The position numbers were made by a program, and so were the translations under genes. From Providencia manganoxydans (GTDB lineage Bacteria > Pseudomonadota > Gammaproteobacteria > Enterobacterales > Enterobacteriaceae): a stretch of DNA of 64,000 nt. The stretch spans positions 3,348,001 to 3,412,000 of the forward strand of contig NZ_CP067099.1 in the NCBI RefSeq assembly GCF_016618195.1, read 5' to 3'. Every line of letters starts with the position of its first letter. The first letter of the stretch is position 1. This document shows, piece after piece, positions 19,530 to 28,315 of this stretch. The notes under the pieces were generated by a model. That model was not told where the DNA came from, did not search any database, and was given only the letters and a program-made list of their open reading frames with translations.

Positions 19530-21557
19530 CTATTTCAGCACATTGTAAATGACCGTTTCACCGCCAGTCACATTACCTTCAGCTAAAATTTCAACTCCTG
19601 CAAAATCATCAATATTACTGATAATGACTGGGCTGATCATAGATTTTGCATTGGCTTCTAAGAAAGCCAGATCCAGTTTCAGAATAGGTGTACCCGCTTT
19701 CACTTCGCTACCTTCTTCCACTAAACGTGCGCAGCCTTCACCTTTCAATGCAACAGTGTCAATACCCATGTGCACGATTAGCTCAATGCCATTATCTGTT
19801 TCTAAACAAAATGCATGGTTAGTTTCGAAAATTTTCACTACCGTTCCTGATGCAGGTGCTAATACCTCATCACTGGTTGGCTTGATAGCAATACCATCAC
19901 CAACAATACGGCTGGAAAATGCTTCATCAGGCACATCATCAAGCGAGAAAACTTCACCACTAACTGGTGCAACTAACGATAGAACAGTTTCGCCTTTTGC
20001 TTTTGCAGATTCACTCGCTTTCGCTGTTTCAGGTACAGCTGTTGGTGCTGAGCCTGCAATAGGGCCTTTAGCAATAACATCTTTCATTGCCGCTGCAACT
20101 AGTTCAGCACGTGTACCCACAATAACTTGGACACTTTGCTTGTTCAGGCGAATAACCCCTGACGCACCAAGGCGTTTTGCCATCGCATCGTTGACAATCG
20201 CCGCATCTTTTACACCTAAGCGTAAACGAGTGATACATGCGTCGATACCAGTAATATTATCGCTACCACCTACCGCAGCAACATATTGGCGAGCCTCTTT
20301 TTGAATTTCGCTGTCTGTGCTATCTACAGGACTCAAGTTTTCATCATAGCCATCGATGGTTTCATCGCCCGCACTCACTTCACGGCCTGGGGTTAACAGG
20401 TTGAATTTACGGATCATGAAACGGAAGATGACATAGTAAATACAGAAGAAGACTAAACCTTGAACAATCAGCATCCACCAATTTAATGCCAGTGGGTTAC
20501 GTGATTGCAACAGCATATCGACTAAACCAGCACTGAAGCCGAAGCCCGAAATCCATTCCATTGACGCTGCAATAAATACTGAAATACCCGTTAACAGAGC
20601 ATGCATAACATACAGTACAGGCGCCACAAACATGAATGAAAATTCAAGCGGTTCAGTAATACCTGTAAAGAATGCAGCGAAAGCACCAGCAAGCATAATA
20701 CCTGCAACTTTTGCTTTATTTTCAGGACGTGCACAGTGGTAAATAGCTAACGCCGCGCCCGGTAAACCAAACATCATAATTGGGAAGAAGCCTGCTTGGT
20801 AACGACCTGTAATACCAGGAATTGCCAAACCTTCTTCAATTGATTTAGCACCACCAAGGAAGTTAGGAATATCGTTAATACCTGCAACGTCAAACCAGAA
20901 CACAGAGTTCAGAGCGTGGTGCAGGCCAACAGGAATTAATAAACGGTTAAAGAAGGCATAAATACCTGCCCCTACTGAACCTAAATCTTTAATACTTTCA
21001 CCAAATGAAACTAATCCATTATAAACTAATGGCCATACATACATCAGGATGAATGCAAGGAAAATCATTAGGAAAGAGGTTAGGATCGGCACAAGTCGAC
21101 GACCACTGAAGAAGGACAGTGCTTTAGGTAGTTCAACACCACTATAACGGTTATACAGTTCAGCAGAGAGTACACCAACAAGGATACCCACAAACTGGTT
21201 ATTAATTTTGTTAAATGCCGCAGGAACACTTTCTAGCGGGACATTCATGATCATCGAATAAGACGCTGGTGAACACAGTGTTGTGACAACAAGAAAACCG
21301 ACAAAACCGGTCAGCGCAGCAGCACCATCTTTATCTTTTGACATTCCATAGGCAACACCGATAGCAAACAGCACAGACATATTATCAATAATTGCTGCAC
21401 CTGATTTGATCAGTAAAGCCGCGATTGCACTATTGGCGCCCCAACCATCTGGATCTATCCAATAACCAATCCCCATAAGGATTGCGGCGGCAGGCAGTAC
21501 TGCCACAGGCACCATCAGTGCCCTACCGATCCGCTGTAAGTAGCTAAGAATATTCAC
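19530..21557 (-). CDS. nagE: PTS N-acetylglucosamine-specific transporter IICBA
   Basis: A 675-residue PTS permease that takes up and phosphorylates N-acetylglucosamine to GlcNAc-6-phosphate. Domains in order: membrane IIC (about 1-375, with HHALNSVFWF and GITEPLEFSFMF), IIB with the phosphorylated Cys in GIDACITRLRLGV (about 420-500), a linker of Ala/Glu/Lys, and IIA of the Crr type (about 530-675) with active His in LIVHMGIDTVAL. The length is some 27 residues over E. coli NagE, mostly in the linkers. The start is GTG at 21557 after AAGGGGGAG. It is divergent from nagB, sharing NagC operators. Confidence 0.97.
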   Translation of the reverse strand: MNILSYLQRIGRALMVPVAVLPAAAILMGIGYWIDPDGWGANSAIAALLIKSGAAIIDNMSVLFAIGVAYGMSKDKDGAAALTGFVGFLVVTTLCSPASYSMIMNVPLESVPAAFNKINNQFVGILVGVLSAELYNRYSGVELPKALSFFSGRRLVPILTSFLMIFLAFILMYVWPLVYNGLVSFGESIKDLGSVGAGIYAFFNRLLIPVGLHHALNSVFWFDVAGINDIPNFLGGAKSIEEGLAIPGITGRYQAGFFPIMMFGLPGAALAIYHCARPENKAKVAGIMLAGAFAAFFTGITEPLEFSFMFVAPVLYVMHALLTGISVFIAASMEWISGFGFSAGLVDMLLQSRNPLALNWWMLIVQGLVFFCIYYVIFRFMIRKFNLLTPGREVSAGDETIDGYDENLSPVDSTDSEIQKEARQYVAAVGGSDNITGIDACITRLRLGVKDAAIVNDAMAKRLGASGVIRLNKQSVQVIVGTRAELVAAAMKDVIAKGPIAGSAPTAVPETAKASESAKAKGETVLSLVAPVSGEVFSLDDVPDEAFSSRIVGDGIAIKPTSDEVLAPASGTVVKIFETNHAFCLETDNGIELIVHMGIDTVALKGEGCARLVEEGSEVKAGTPILKLDLAFLEANAKSMISPVIISNIDDFAGVEILAEGNVTGGETVIYNVLK

Positions 21558-21667
21558 AAACTCCCCCTTTATAGCCCAGTTATTGCCCCATTTACGGGAT
21601 CTTATAGTTCATACACCATAATAATAATTTAGGTGATTGAGCATAGCAATTTCATAGTCTAGATTAA

Positions 21668-21690
21668 TTTTTTCGCGATACAAAATAAAT
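21668..21690. promoter_or_regulatory. Candidate NagC operator proximal to nagE
   Basis: A T-rich left arm (T6) and a right arm AAAATAA flank a CGCGATA centre. This resembles NagC boxes but the left arm is imperfect. Its centre lies about 94 bp from that of the perfect site at 21762-21782, close to a whole number of helical turns, which suits the known NagC looping between nagE and nagB operators. Confidence 0.5.
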
Positions 21691-21743
21691 AGGTGTGATT
21701 TGTGATAAATGTCAATGATAACTTTAGTAAGGAGGCTAAATTA

Positions 21744-21776
21744 GTGGCTATTATTGAAAACTTATTTTATGATTAA
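21744..21776 (+). CDS. Possible 10-codon upstream peptide
   Basis: AAGGAGG at 21729-21735 is followed, after 8 nt, by GTG and a 10-codon frame reading MAIIENLFYD then TAA. The ribosome-binding site is better than that of nagB itself. The frame overlaps the NagC palindrome and lies 228 bp before nagB. It could be a leader peptide, the remnant of a gene, or chance; nothing else supports it. Confidence 0.2.
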   Translation: MAIIENLFYD

Positions 21777-21782
21777 AAATAA
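21762..21782. promoter_or_regulatory. NagC operator in the nagE-nagB gap
   Basis: TTATTTT, 7 bp, AAAATAA: a perfect palindrome of the NagC box type. NagC is encoded by the third gene of the divergent nagBAC operon and releases DNA on binding GlcNAc-6-phosphate, so this is autoregulation. A CRP-like half-site TGTGA lies between the two operators near 21694. Confidence 0.65.
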
Positions 21783-22004
21783 CTTATCTACTGGATTTCG
21801 ATGTACCACTAATGGAGAATCGGTACGCCCTAAAATAACCTATAGTTAATGAAAAATATTAGGAAACATGGGCCATTCTCGAAATAGTAAAGTCACAGGC
21901 TAAGATCACTTGTTTGTAATAAAGCCATGTCACCTTTGCTAGCTGAGTGAAGAAAAATTTTATATTTCACAGAATTAACAGACTTTCACTAGAGGTAAAG
22001 TATC

Positions 22005-22811
22005 ATGAGGCTCCTCCCGCTAAAAAATGCTCAAGACGTTGGGATCTGGTCTGCTCAATACATTGCAGACAAAATCAATGCGTTCAACCCTACAGCAGAA
22101 CGCCCTTTCGTTTTAGGCTTACCAACAGGCGGCACACCGCTGGCAACCTATAAGGCACTGATTGCATTGTATCAAGCAGGTAAAGTCAGCTTTAAACACG
22201 TTGTCACTTTTAATATGGATGAATATGTAGGCATCCCAGAAGACCATCCGCAAAGCTACCACACTTTTATGCATGATAATTTCTTCAATCATGTGGATAT
22301 TCAAAAAGAAAACATCAACCTACTAAATGGTAACGCGCCAGATGTTGATGCAGAATGCCAGCGCTATGAAGACAAAATCAAGTCTTACGGCAAGATCAAT
22401 CTGTTCATGGGTGGCGTAGGCAACGATGGACACATTGCGTTTAACGAACCGGGTTCATCATTAAGTTCACGTACTCGAATTAAAACCCTAACACCAGAAA
22501 CTCGTATCGCTAACTCACGCTTTTTCAATAACGATGTTAATCAAGTGCCTAAGTTTGCACTGACGGTTGGCGTTGCCACCTTGATGGATGCTGAAGAGTT
22601 AATGGTATTAGCCACTGGCGCAAATAAATCAAATGCAGTTCAAGCAGCAGTTGAAGGCTCTGTTAACCATTTATGGACGATAAGCTGTGTGCAGATGCAC
22701 CAAAAAGCCCTGATTGTCTGTGATGAGCCTGCAACACTTGAATTAAAAGTAAAAACACTTAAATATTTCACTCAGTTAGAATCTGACATTATCGAAAAAT
22801 TTAACCAGTAA
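22005..22811 (+). CDS. nagB: Glucosamine-6-phosphate deaminase
   Basis: A 268-residue enzyme (E. coli 266) that converts glucosamine-6-phosphate to fructose-6-phosphate and ammonia, the last step of amino sugar catabolism. The base Asp in TFNMDEYVG (about residue 72) and the His in [17 protein letters not shown] (about 143) of the active site are present. The start ATG at 22005 follows AGAGGTAAAG. It leads nagBAC and is divergent from nagE. Confidence 0.98.
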   Translation: MRLLPLKNAQDVGIWSAQYIADKINAFNPTAERPFVLGLPTGGTPLATYKALIALYQAGKVSFKHVVTFNMDEYVGIPEDHPQSYHTFMHDNFFNHVDIQKENINLLNGNAPDVDAECQRYEDKIKSYGKINLFMGGVGNDGHIAFNEPGSSLSSRTRIKTLTPETRIANSRFFNNDVNQVPKFALTVGVATLMDAEELMVLATGANKSNAVQAAVEGSVNHLWTISCVQMHQKALIVCDEPATLELKVKTLKYFTQLESDIIEKFNQ

Positions 22812-22820
22812 TCATTCGAT

Positions 22821-22848
22821 CACCCGACTTGTGAGAGCAAGTCGGTGA
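22821..22848 (+). other. Intercistronic hairpin between nagB and nagA
   Basis: CACCCGACTTG and CAAGTCGGTG pair with one bulged C around a 6-nt loop. There is no T tract, so it is more likely an mRNA-processing or stabilising hairpin than a terminator. Confidence 0.5.
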
Positions 22849-22888
22849 CCCAATGTTTTACCTCTCCAGAAGTCAGGAGCCAAAGACT

Positions 22889-24052
22889 ATGTATGCATTA
22901 ACTCATTGTATTATTTATACAGGCCATGAAAGATTAGATAACCATGCAATCATTATTGACGGTACACTAATTAAAGATATCTGCCCTTTAGCAGACCTTC
23001 CTGCTGATATCGAACAGCACGATTTACAAGGGGCTATCCTTTCTCCCGGCTTTATTGATCTGCAAGTCAATGGCTGTGGTGGCGTCCAATTCAATGACAA
23101 CAAAGAAAACGTGACATTGGAACATCTGGAGATAATGCAAAAAGCCAACGAACGTACTGGCTGTACTAGCTATCTACCAACACTGATCACCTGCTCAGAT
23201 GAATTAATGAAGCATGGTGTTGAAGTGATGAGTGAATACCTAAAAACTCATCGTAACCAAGCGCTTGGCCTACATTTAGAAGGCCCTTATATCAACATCA
23301 TTAAAAAAGGGACTCATAACCCTGAATTTATCCGTAAACCTTCAGCTGAAATGATCGATTATTTAGCTGCCCATGCGGATGCCATCACTAAAGTAACATT
23401 AGCACCAGAAATGGTCGATGAATCCTATATCCGCCAGTTAACAAATGCAGGTATTGTGGTTTCAGCTGGCCACTCGAATTCCACTTATGAAGAAGCACGC
23501 CTTGGCTTTAAAGCAGGCATTCGCTTCTCTACCCATTTATTTAATGCCATGCCTTATATCTCTGGCAGAGGTCCTGGGTTGGTTGGTGCTATTTACGATA
23601 CTCCAGAAGTGTATGCCGGTATCATCGCAGACGGACTTCATGTTCAATGGGCAAATATTCGTAACAGTAAACACTTGAAAGGTGATAAATTAGTTTTAGT
23701 TACGGACGCTACAGCGCCTGCTGGCATTGATCCTCAAACTGGTGAAATGGATCATTTTATCTTTGCAGGCAAAACCATATACTACCGTGATGGATTGTGT
23801 GTTGATGAGAACGGAACGCTCAGCGGATCATCACTAACAATGATTGAAGCAGTTAAAAATACGGTAGAGCATGTCGGTATCGCTCTAGATGAAACATTAA
23901 GGATGGCGACGTTATATCCGGCAAGGGCAATCGGCGTTGAATCTCAGTTGGGTTCGATCGCACCGGGTAAAGTTGCAAACTTGACTGCGTTTAACCACGA
24001 CTTCCAAATCCTCTCAACTTACGTCAACGGCGAGGAAGTCTACAAAAAATGA
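22889..24052 (+). CDS. nagA: N-acetylglucosamine-6-phosphate deacetylase
   Basis: A 387-residue amidohydrolase (E. coli 382) that removes acetate from GlcNAc-6-phosphate before NagB. Metal and substrate motifs: [17 protein letters not shown] near residue 130, VSAGHSN near 195, THLFNAM near 216 and the catalytic Asp in VTDATAPAG near 275. The ATG at 22889 is used because AGGAGCC precedes it and [14 protein letters not shown] aligns with E. coli MYALTQGRIFTGHE; an in-frame start 12 codons upstream would add an unrelated leader. Confidence 0.97.
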   Translation: MYALTHCIIYTGHERLDNHAIIIDGTLIKDICPLADLPADIEQHDLQGAILSPGFIDLQVNGCGGVQFNDNKENVTLEHLEIMQKANERTGCTSYLPTLITCSDELMKHGVEVMSEYLKTHRNQALGLHLEGPYINIIKKGTHNPEFIRKPSAEMIDYLAAHADAITKVTLAPEMVDESYIRQLTNAGIVVSAGHSNSTYEEARLGFKAGIRFSTHLFNAMPYISGRGPGLVGAIYDTPEVYAGIIADGLHVQWANIRNSKHLKGDKLVLVTDATAPAGIDPQTGEMDHFIFAGKTIYYRDGLCVDENGTLSGSSLTMIEAVKNTVEHVGIALDETLRMATLYPARAIGVESQLGSIAPGKVANLTAFNHDFQILSTYVNGEEVYKK

Positions 24053-24063
24053 GTATATAGCTG

Positions 24064-25287
24064 ATGAACCATAGTCATTCATTAAAGCAAATTGGTAATA
24101 TTGATCTGGTAAAACAACTCAACAGTGCGGTGGTATATAGCCTAATTGACCAACAAGGCCCAATATCTCGTATTCAGATAGCAGAACAGAGCCAACTTGC
24201 GCCTGCAAGTGTGACTAAAATAACTCGTCAGCTACTCGAACGTGGCTTAATCAAAGAAGTTGATCAGCAGGCCTCCACTGGAGGCCGGCGTGCAATATCG
24301 ATAGTTTCAGAACATAAAAACTTTCATACCATAGGTGTTCGTTTAGGTCGTTATGATGCCACTGTTGCACTGTATGACCTCAGTGGCAAACAACTCATTG
24401 ATGCCCACTATCCTATCTCAGAACCATCCCAGCAAGCTGTCGAACAAAAGCTGATCGAAGCCATTGAAGATTTTATCGCCCTTAATCAGCGCCGCATAAA
24501 AGAACTTATCGCCATTTCTGTGATTTTACCGGGTCTAGTCAATCCACATAATGGTATCGTTCACTATATGCCACATATTAAAGTGGATAATTGGCACCTT
24601 ATCGATAATCTACAAGCCCATTTTAAAATTACCTGCTATGTAGGGCATGATATTCGCAGTTTAGCACTCGCAGAGAGCTACTTTGGCGCGACAAAGGATT
24701 GCGAAGACTCACTACTAGTGCGAATTCACAGAGGGACAGGGGCTGGATTAGTTATCAATAATGAAATCCTATTAAACCATCGGGGTAATCTTGGTGAAAT
24801 TGGCCATATTCAAGTCGATCCTCTTGGGGATTTATGCCATTGTGGTAACTTCGGTTGCCTAGAAACCATTGCATCAAATCAAGCTATTGAAAACCGCGTT
24901 AAACAACGCTTAGAGCAAGGCTTTAGTAGCTCACTGACCCTTGAACAATGTTCTATCCAACATATTTGCCAAGCGGCCAATAAAAATGACCCGCTCGCGA
25001 CTGAAGTGATCCAGCATGTGGGTCGCCAAATTGGTAAAGCAATCGCTATTTCCATCAACTTATTTAATCCAGAAAAAGTCGTGATTGCAGGGGATATTAC
25101 AGAAGCAGCGCAAATACTTCTCCCTGCCATTCAAAGCTGCATTGATACCCAAGCATTGAAAGGCTTTCGTGAAAATCTCCCCGTAGTGACATCTCAGCTG
25201 GTACATAATTCAGCAATTGGTGCTTTTGCGCTCACAAAACGAGCGATGCTTAACGGTGAGTTATTACAAAAATTGTTCGATAATTAA
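24064..25287 (+). CDS. nagC: N-acetylglucosamine repressor NagC (ROK family)
   Basis: A 407-residue regulator (E. coli 406). The N-terminal winged helix-turn-helix spans about residues 20-80 (ISRIQIAEQSQLAPASVTKI). The ROK domain follows with RIHRGTGAGLVI and the zinc-binding motif CHCGNFGCLET. It represses nagE and nagBAC and is released by GlcNAc-6-phosphate. It follows nagA by 11 bp and ends in a strong terminator at 25302. E. coli has nagD next, which is absent here. Confidence 0.97.
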   Translation: MNHSHSLKQIGNIDLVKQLNSAVVYSLIDQQGPISRIQIAEQSQLAPASVTKITRQLLERGLIKEVDQQASTGGRRAISIVSEHKNFHTIGVRLGRYDATVALYDLSGKQLIDAHYPISEPSQQAVEQKLIEAIEDFIALNQRRIKELIAISVILPGLVNPHNGIVHYMPHIKVDNWHLIDNLQAHFKITCYVGHDIRSLALAESYFGATKDCEDSLLVRIHRGTGAGLVINNEILLNHRGNLGEIGHIQVDPLGDLCHCGNFGCLETIASNQAIENRVKQRLEQGFSSSLTLEQCSIQHICQAANKNDPLATEVIQHVGRQIGKAIAISINLFNPEKVVIAGDITEAAQILLPAIQSCIDTQALKGFRENLPVVTSQLVHNSAIGAFALTKRAMLNGELLQKLFDN

Positions 25288-25301
25288 TCCAATTTGAGCT
25301 T

Positions 25302-25331
25302 AAAAACCGAGTTATTCAGCTCGGTTTTTTG
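25302..25331 (+). terminator. nagBAC terminator
   Basis: AAAAACCGAG, a short loop, CTCGGTTTTTT, 15 bp after the nagC stop. Confidence 0.92.
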
Positions 25332-25500
25332 CTGTTATTTCGCGAATCTAAATCACCATTTCAAGCAATAAAAACAATCAATCTGCGGTAATAGCTCACA
25401 GTTTTTTGGATTAGCGACTTGTTTTTTGCTGACTTTATCGACAAAATGATTATTCATCAAACAAACGGACGCATTTTCACAAAAATAGTGAAAAAAGCTG

Positions 25501-25529
25501 TTGACTGTCTCAGCGGTAATTAGCATAAT
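25501..25529 (+). promoter_or_regulatory. tRNA operon promoter
   Basis: TTGACT at 25501-25506, a 17-bp spacer and CATAAT at 25524-25529, followed by the GC-rich discriminator GCGCCCC typical of stringently controlled stable RNA promoters. It lies about 30 bp upstream of the first tRNA. Confidence 0.85.
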
Positions 25530-25566
25530 GCGCCCCGCAACGCCGACGAAGGTAATGCAAAAAGAT

Positions 25567-25643
25567 GGCTATGTAGCTCAGCTGGTTAGAGCACAACACT
25601 CATAATGTTGGGGTCACAGGTTCGAATCCCGTCATAGCCACCA
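25567..25643 (+). tRNA. tRNA-Met (CAT), elongator
   Basis: A 77-nt cloverleaf with encoded CCA; acceptor GGCTATG/CATAGCC, anticodon loop CTCATAA and TTCGAAT T-loop. It matches E. coli metT at most positions and is identical to the copy at 26017. Confidence 0.97.
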
Positions 25644-25648
25644 TATTT

Positions 25649-25733
25649 GCGGGAGTGGCGAAATTGGTAGACGCACCAGATTTAGGTTCTGGCGCCGCAA
25701 GGTGTGCAAGTTCAAGTCTTGTCTCCCGCACCA
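25649..25733 (+). tRNA. tRNA-Leu (TAG)
   Basis: An 85-nt type II tRNA with long variable arm and encoded CCA; acceptor GCGGGAG/CTCCCGC, anticodon loop TTTAGGT. It matches E. coli leuW. Confidence 0.97.
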
Positions 25734-25761
25734 TTTTCCTTCTCGGTTAACAATTTAAGAT

Positions 25762-25836
25762 TGGGGTATCGCCAAGCGGTAAGGCACCAGGTTTTGATCC
25801 TGGCATTCCCAGGTTCGAATCCTGGTACCCCAGCCA
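25762..25836 (+). tRNA. tRNA-Gln (TTG)
   Basis: A 75-nt cloverleaf with CCA; acceptor TGGGGTA/TACCCCA and anticodon loop TTTTGAT. It is identical in sequence to the copies at 25871 and 26218. Confidence 0.97.
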
Positions 25837-25870
25837 TCTTAAATTAAACAAATTTAGAGACACCCTCGGA

Positions 25871-25945
25871 TGGGGTATCGCCAAGCGGTAAGGCACCAGG
25901 TTTTGATCCTGGCATTCCCAGGTTCGAATCCTGGTACCCCAGCCA
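25871..25945 (+). tRNA. tRNA-Gln (TTG), second copy
   Basis: Same 75-nt sequence as the preceding tRNA-Gln, 34 bp downstream of it. Confidence 0.97.
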
Positions 25946-26016
25946 TCTTTCCTCTCCTAGGGTTGTCGAAAAAAATCCCATACAGTGATTTTCAAAAAAG
26001 CAGTTTTACTGTATAA

Positions 26017-26093
26017 GGCTATGTAGCTCAGCTGGTTAGAGCACAACACTCATAATGTTGGGGTCACAGGTTCGAATCCCGTCATAGCCACCA
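26017..26093 (+). tRNA. tRNA-Met (CAT), second copy
   Basis: Identical to the tRNA-Met at 25567; acceptor, anticodon and CCA end are intact. Confidence 0.97.
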
Positions 26094-26101
26094 TAGTATT
26101 T

Positions 26102-26186
26102 GCGGGAGTGGCGAAATTGGTAGACGCACCAGATTTAGGTTCTGGCGCCGCAAGGTGTGCAAGTTCAAGTCTTGTCTCCCGCACCA
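26102..26186 (+). tRNA. tRNA-Leu (TAG), second copy
   Basis: Identical to the tRNA-Leu at 25649. The Met-Leu spacer is 8 nt here against 5 nt in the first pair. E. coli has only one leuW in this operon. Confidence 0.97.
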
Positions 26187-26217
26187 TTTATCCTTCTGGG
26201 TAGAAAAATTTGTAAAT

Positions 26218-26292
26218 TGGGGTATCGCCAAGCGGTAAGGCACCAGGTTTTGATCCTGGCATTCCCAGGTTCGAATCCTGGTACCCCAGCCA
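26218..26292 (+). tRNA. tRNA-Gln (TTG), third copy
   Basis: Same 75-nt sequence as the other two; last tRNA of the operon. In E. coli the tRNA-Gln genes at this end of the operon carry a CTG anticodon; this one has TTG. Confidence 0.97.
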
Positions 26293-26321
26293 TATTCTTA
26301 TATGCCTGTTTCAATAACAGC

Positions 26322-26369
26322 CATAAACAAAAAAACCATCCTTCAAAAAGGGTGGTTTTTTTGTTTATG
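26322..26369 (+). terminator. tRNA operon terminator
   Basis: A long inverted repeat: CATAAACAAAAAAACCATCC pairs with GGGTGGTTTTTTTGTTTATG around an 8-nt loop (one T-G wobble), with a T7 inside the right arm. Confidence 0.88.
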
Positions 26370-26800
26370 ATTCAATGAAAAATCAAGCCAAAACAGCACT
26401 TTTCTTTATTTCACTTTAATAATTAAGTTCCTCTGTAATTTTCATCAGCTAACTATCAAATAATGCCTAGATTAGGATCATTTTTACCTATCATTGTGAT
26501 AGCTAATACCTTGACTAAACAGGATTTTACAAACACTTAAGTGTTAAAAATAAACAAGTCGAACAATATTTTTACTTTTAAGTATTTTCTGTATCAATTA
26601 TGTGACTTTAGTCATTTTTTAATAACGATCAATAGTGGTAATCTTCGCCTAGATTTTGGTTATATCCGATCATGGCTTTCAGGGATCATCTGCCTTCCGC
26701 CATGAATCAAACATTATCCAACCCATCATCTCTAATAAAAAAGTTCTCAAACCTAATAATTATAAATTGCAGTGATGCAATGTTCTTACAGAGAAAACTT
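26370..26800 (+). promoter_or_regulatory. dctA upstream region
   Basis: An AT-rich stretch without a separate gene. TGTGA (26601-26605), 6 bp, TCATT (26612-26616) resembles a CRP site with a weak right half; CRP activation of dctA is known in E. coli. An in-frame ATG at 26672 would extend dctA by 43 residues, but the added stretch is not like any DctA. Confidence 0.4.
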
Positions 26801-28153
26801 ATGCAAAACATAATTAAACAACCACTTTATAAGATCCTATACGTACAGGTTATCGTTGCTATCGTGCTTGGTATCGCACTTGGCCACTTTTTTCCTGATA
26901 TAGGTGAATCATTAAAACCACTAGGTGATGCATTCATCAAAATCGTCAAAATGATTATTGCCCCCGTTATTTTCTTAACTGTTGTAACGGGTATCTCAGG
27001 TATGAGCAATATGAAGGCAGTAGGCAGTGTTGCAGGAAAAGCAATGCTCTACTTTATTACGTTCTCAACGGTTGCACTGATTATTGGTCTTATCGTCGCC
27101 AATGTGATTCGTCCAGGAGATGGTTTAAATATTGATCCTGCAACTCTAGATAGCAGTAAGGTTGCAGGTTATGTCGCAAAAGCTCACGAATCATCCATCG
27201 TTGGCTTCCTAATGAACATTATCCCTGACACAGTAATTAGCCCTCTTGTTAACGGTAATATCCTTCAGGTGCTATTTATAGCGGTTATTTTTGGCCTTGC
27301 ATTAGCTGCGACAGGCAAACATGGCGAGCCTATCGTCAAACTACTGCAAAATTTCTCTGAACCTGTATTTAAAATGGTTGCCATGCTAATGAAACTTGCC
27401 CCTATCGGTGCATTCGGAGCAATGGCATTTACTATTGGTAAATACGGTATCTCATCAATCGGCAACTTGATGATGCTGATACTGACATTCTATATCACAG
27501 CCCTTCTTTTCGTTTTACTCGTGTTAGGCGCCGTGGCTAAATATAATGGCTTCTCAATTATTCAACTTATCAAATACATTAAAGATGAACTGTGGTTAGT
27601 GCTCGGAACATCGTCATCAGAAGCTGCATTACCTAGCTTAATGAGAAAAATGGAGCATGCTGGATGTGAAAAATCTGTCGTAGGGCTAGTTATCCCAACG
27701 GGTTACTCATTTAACCTCGATGGCACCAATATTTATATGACCATGGCTGCGCTGTTTATTGCACAAGCAACCAATATCGAGCTAACAATTTGGGAACAAA
27801 TATCGCTGTTATTAGTTGCCATGATCAGTTCTAAAGGCGCTGCTGGTGTTACTGGTGCAGGCTTTATTACTTTAGCTGCAACACTGATGGTTGTTCCAAG
27901 TATCCCTGTTGCTGGTATGGCACTGATCTTGGGTATTGACCGCTTTATGTCTGAATGCCGCGCCTTAACCAACTTAGTTGGTAACGCATGTGCTTGTATT
28001 GTTGTTGCTCGTTGGGAAAAAGAATTAGATACCGAAAAACTCGCAGCAGCATTCGCCGAAAAAGGTGAAAGCATAGATGCAATTATCACTGAAGAAAATT
28101 TTGATCTGCCCGCTCATCATGCAGAAATTACTGATGTAGCAAAAGATAAATAG
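26801..28153 (+). CDS. dctA: C4-dicarboxylate:cation symporter DctA
   Basis: A 450-residue DAACS-family symporter for aerobic uptake of succinate, fumarate and malate. Hallmarks: [35 protein letters not shown], the serine-rich hairpin [11 protein letters not shown] and the motif [19 protein letters not shown]. The closest E. coli protein by motifs is DctA rather than GltP. The start at 26801 places [15 protein letters not shown] directly at helix 1, as in E. coli; the ribosome-binding site AGAGAAA is modest. The C-terminus is about 20 residues longer than E. coli DctA and acidic. Confidence 0.88.
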   Translation: MQNIIKQPLYKILYVQVIVAIVLGIALGHFFPDIGESLKPLGDAFIKIVKMIIAPVIFLTVVTGISGMSNMKAVGSVAGKAMLYFITFSTVALIIGLIVANVIRPGDGLNIDPATLDSSKVAGYVAKAHESSIVGFLMNIIPDTVISPLVNGNILQVLFIAVIFGLALAATGKHGEPIVKLLQNFSEPVFKMVAMLMKLAPIGAFGAMAFTIGKYGISSIGNLMMLILTFYITALLFVLLVLGAVAKYNGFSIIQLIKYIKDELWLVLGTSSSEAALPSLMRKMEHAGCEKSVVGLVIPTGYSFNLDGTNIYMTMAALFIAQATNIELTIWEQISLLLVAMISSKGAAGVTGAGFITLAATLMVVPSIPVAGMALILGIDRFMSECRALTNLVGNACACIVVARWEKELDTEKLAAAFAEKGESIDAIITEENFDLPAHHAEITDVAKDK

Positions 28154-28231
28154 CTATAATTAATAAAAGGCCGCTGACCATCTAAAGTGAGCTCCAATAG
28201 TTGAACACTTTTGGTTAAGCGGCTAGTAAGG

Positions 28232-28266
28232 CCTGATTTCGATACTAAATCAGAATCAGGTTTTTT
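28232..28266 (+). terminator. dctA terminator
   Basis: CCTGAT and ATCAGG followed by TTTTTTG. A second weaker hairpin, GCCGCTGACC with GGTTAAGCGGC, lies just upstream. Confidence 0.75.
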
Positions 28267-28315
28267 GTTATTTTGAGTTCGCTCGTAACATTAATTGATA
28301 TCGCATCACCCAATA

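Noticed and set aside
19549..20304. 251-residue plus-strand frame inside nagE
   Set aside because: Antisense to the IIB and IIA domains of NagE with Ser/Thr-rich composition; no supporting context.
26157..26378. 73-residue frame across tRNA-Leu and tRNA-Gln
   Set aside because: It reads through two tRNA genes and the terminator, so it is not a protein gene.
26672..26800. In-frame 43-residue extension of dctA
   Set aside because: The added residues are not hydrophobic or signal-like and no DctA begins this way; the ATG at 26801 puts the first helix at the N-terminus.
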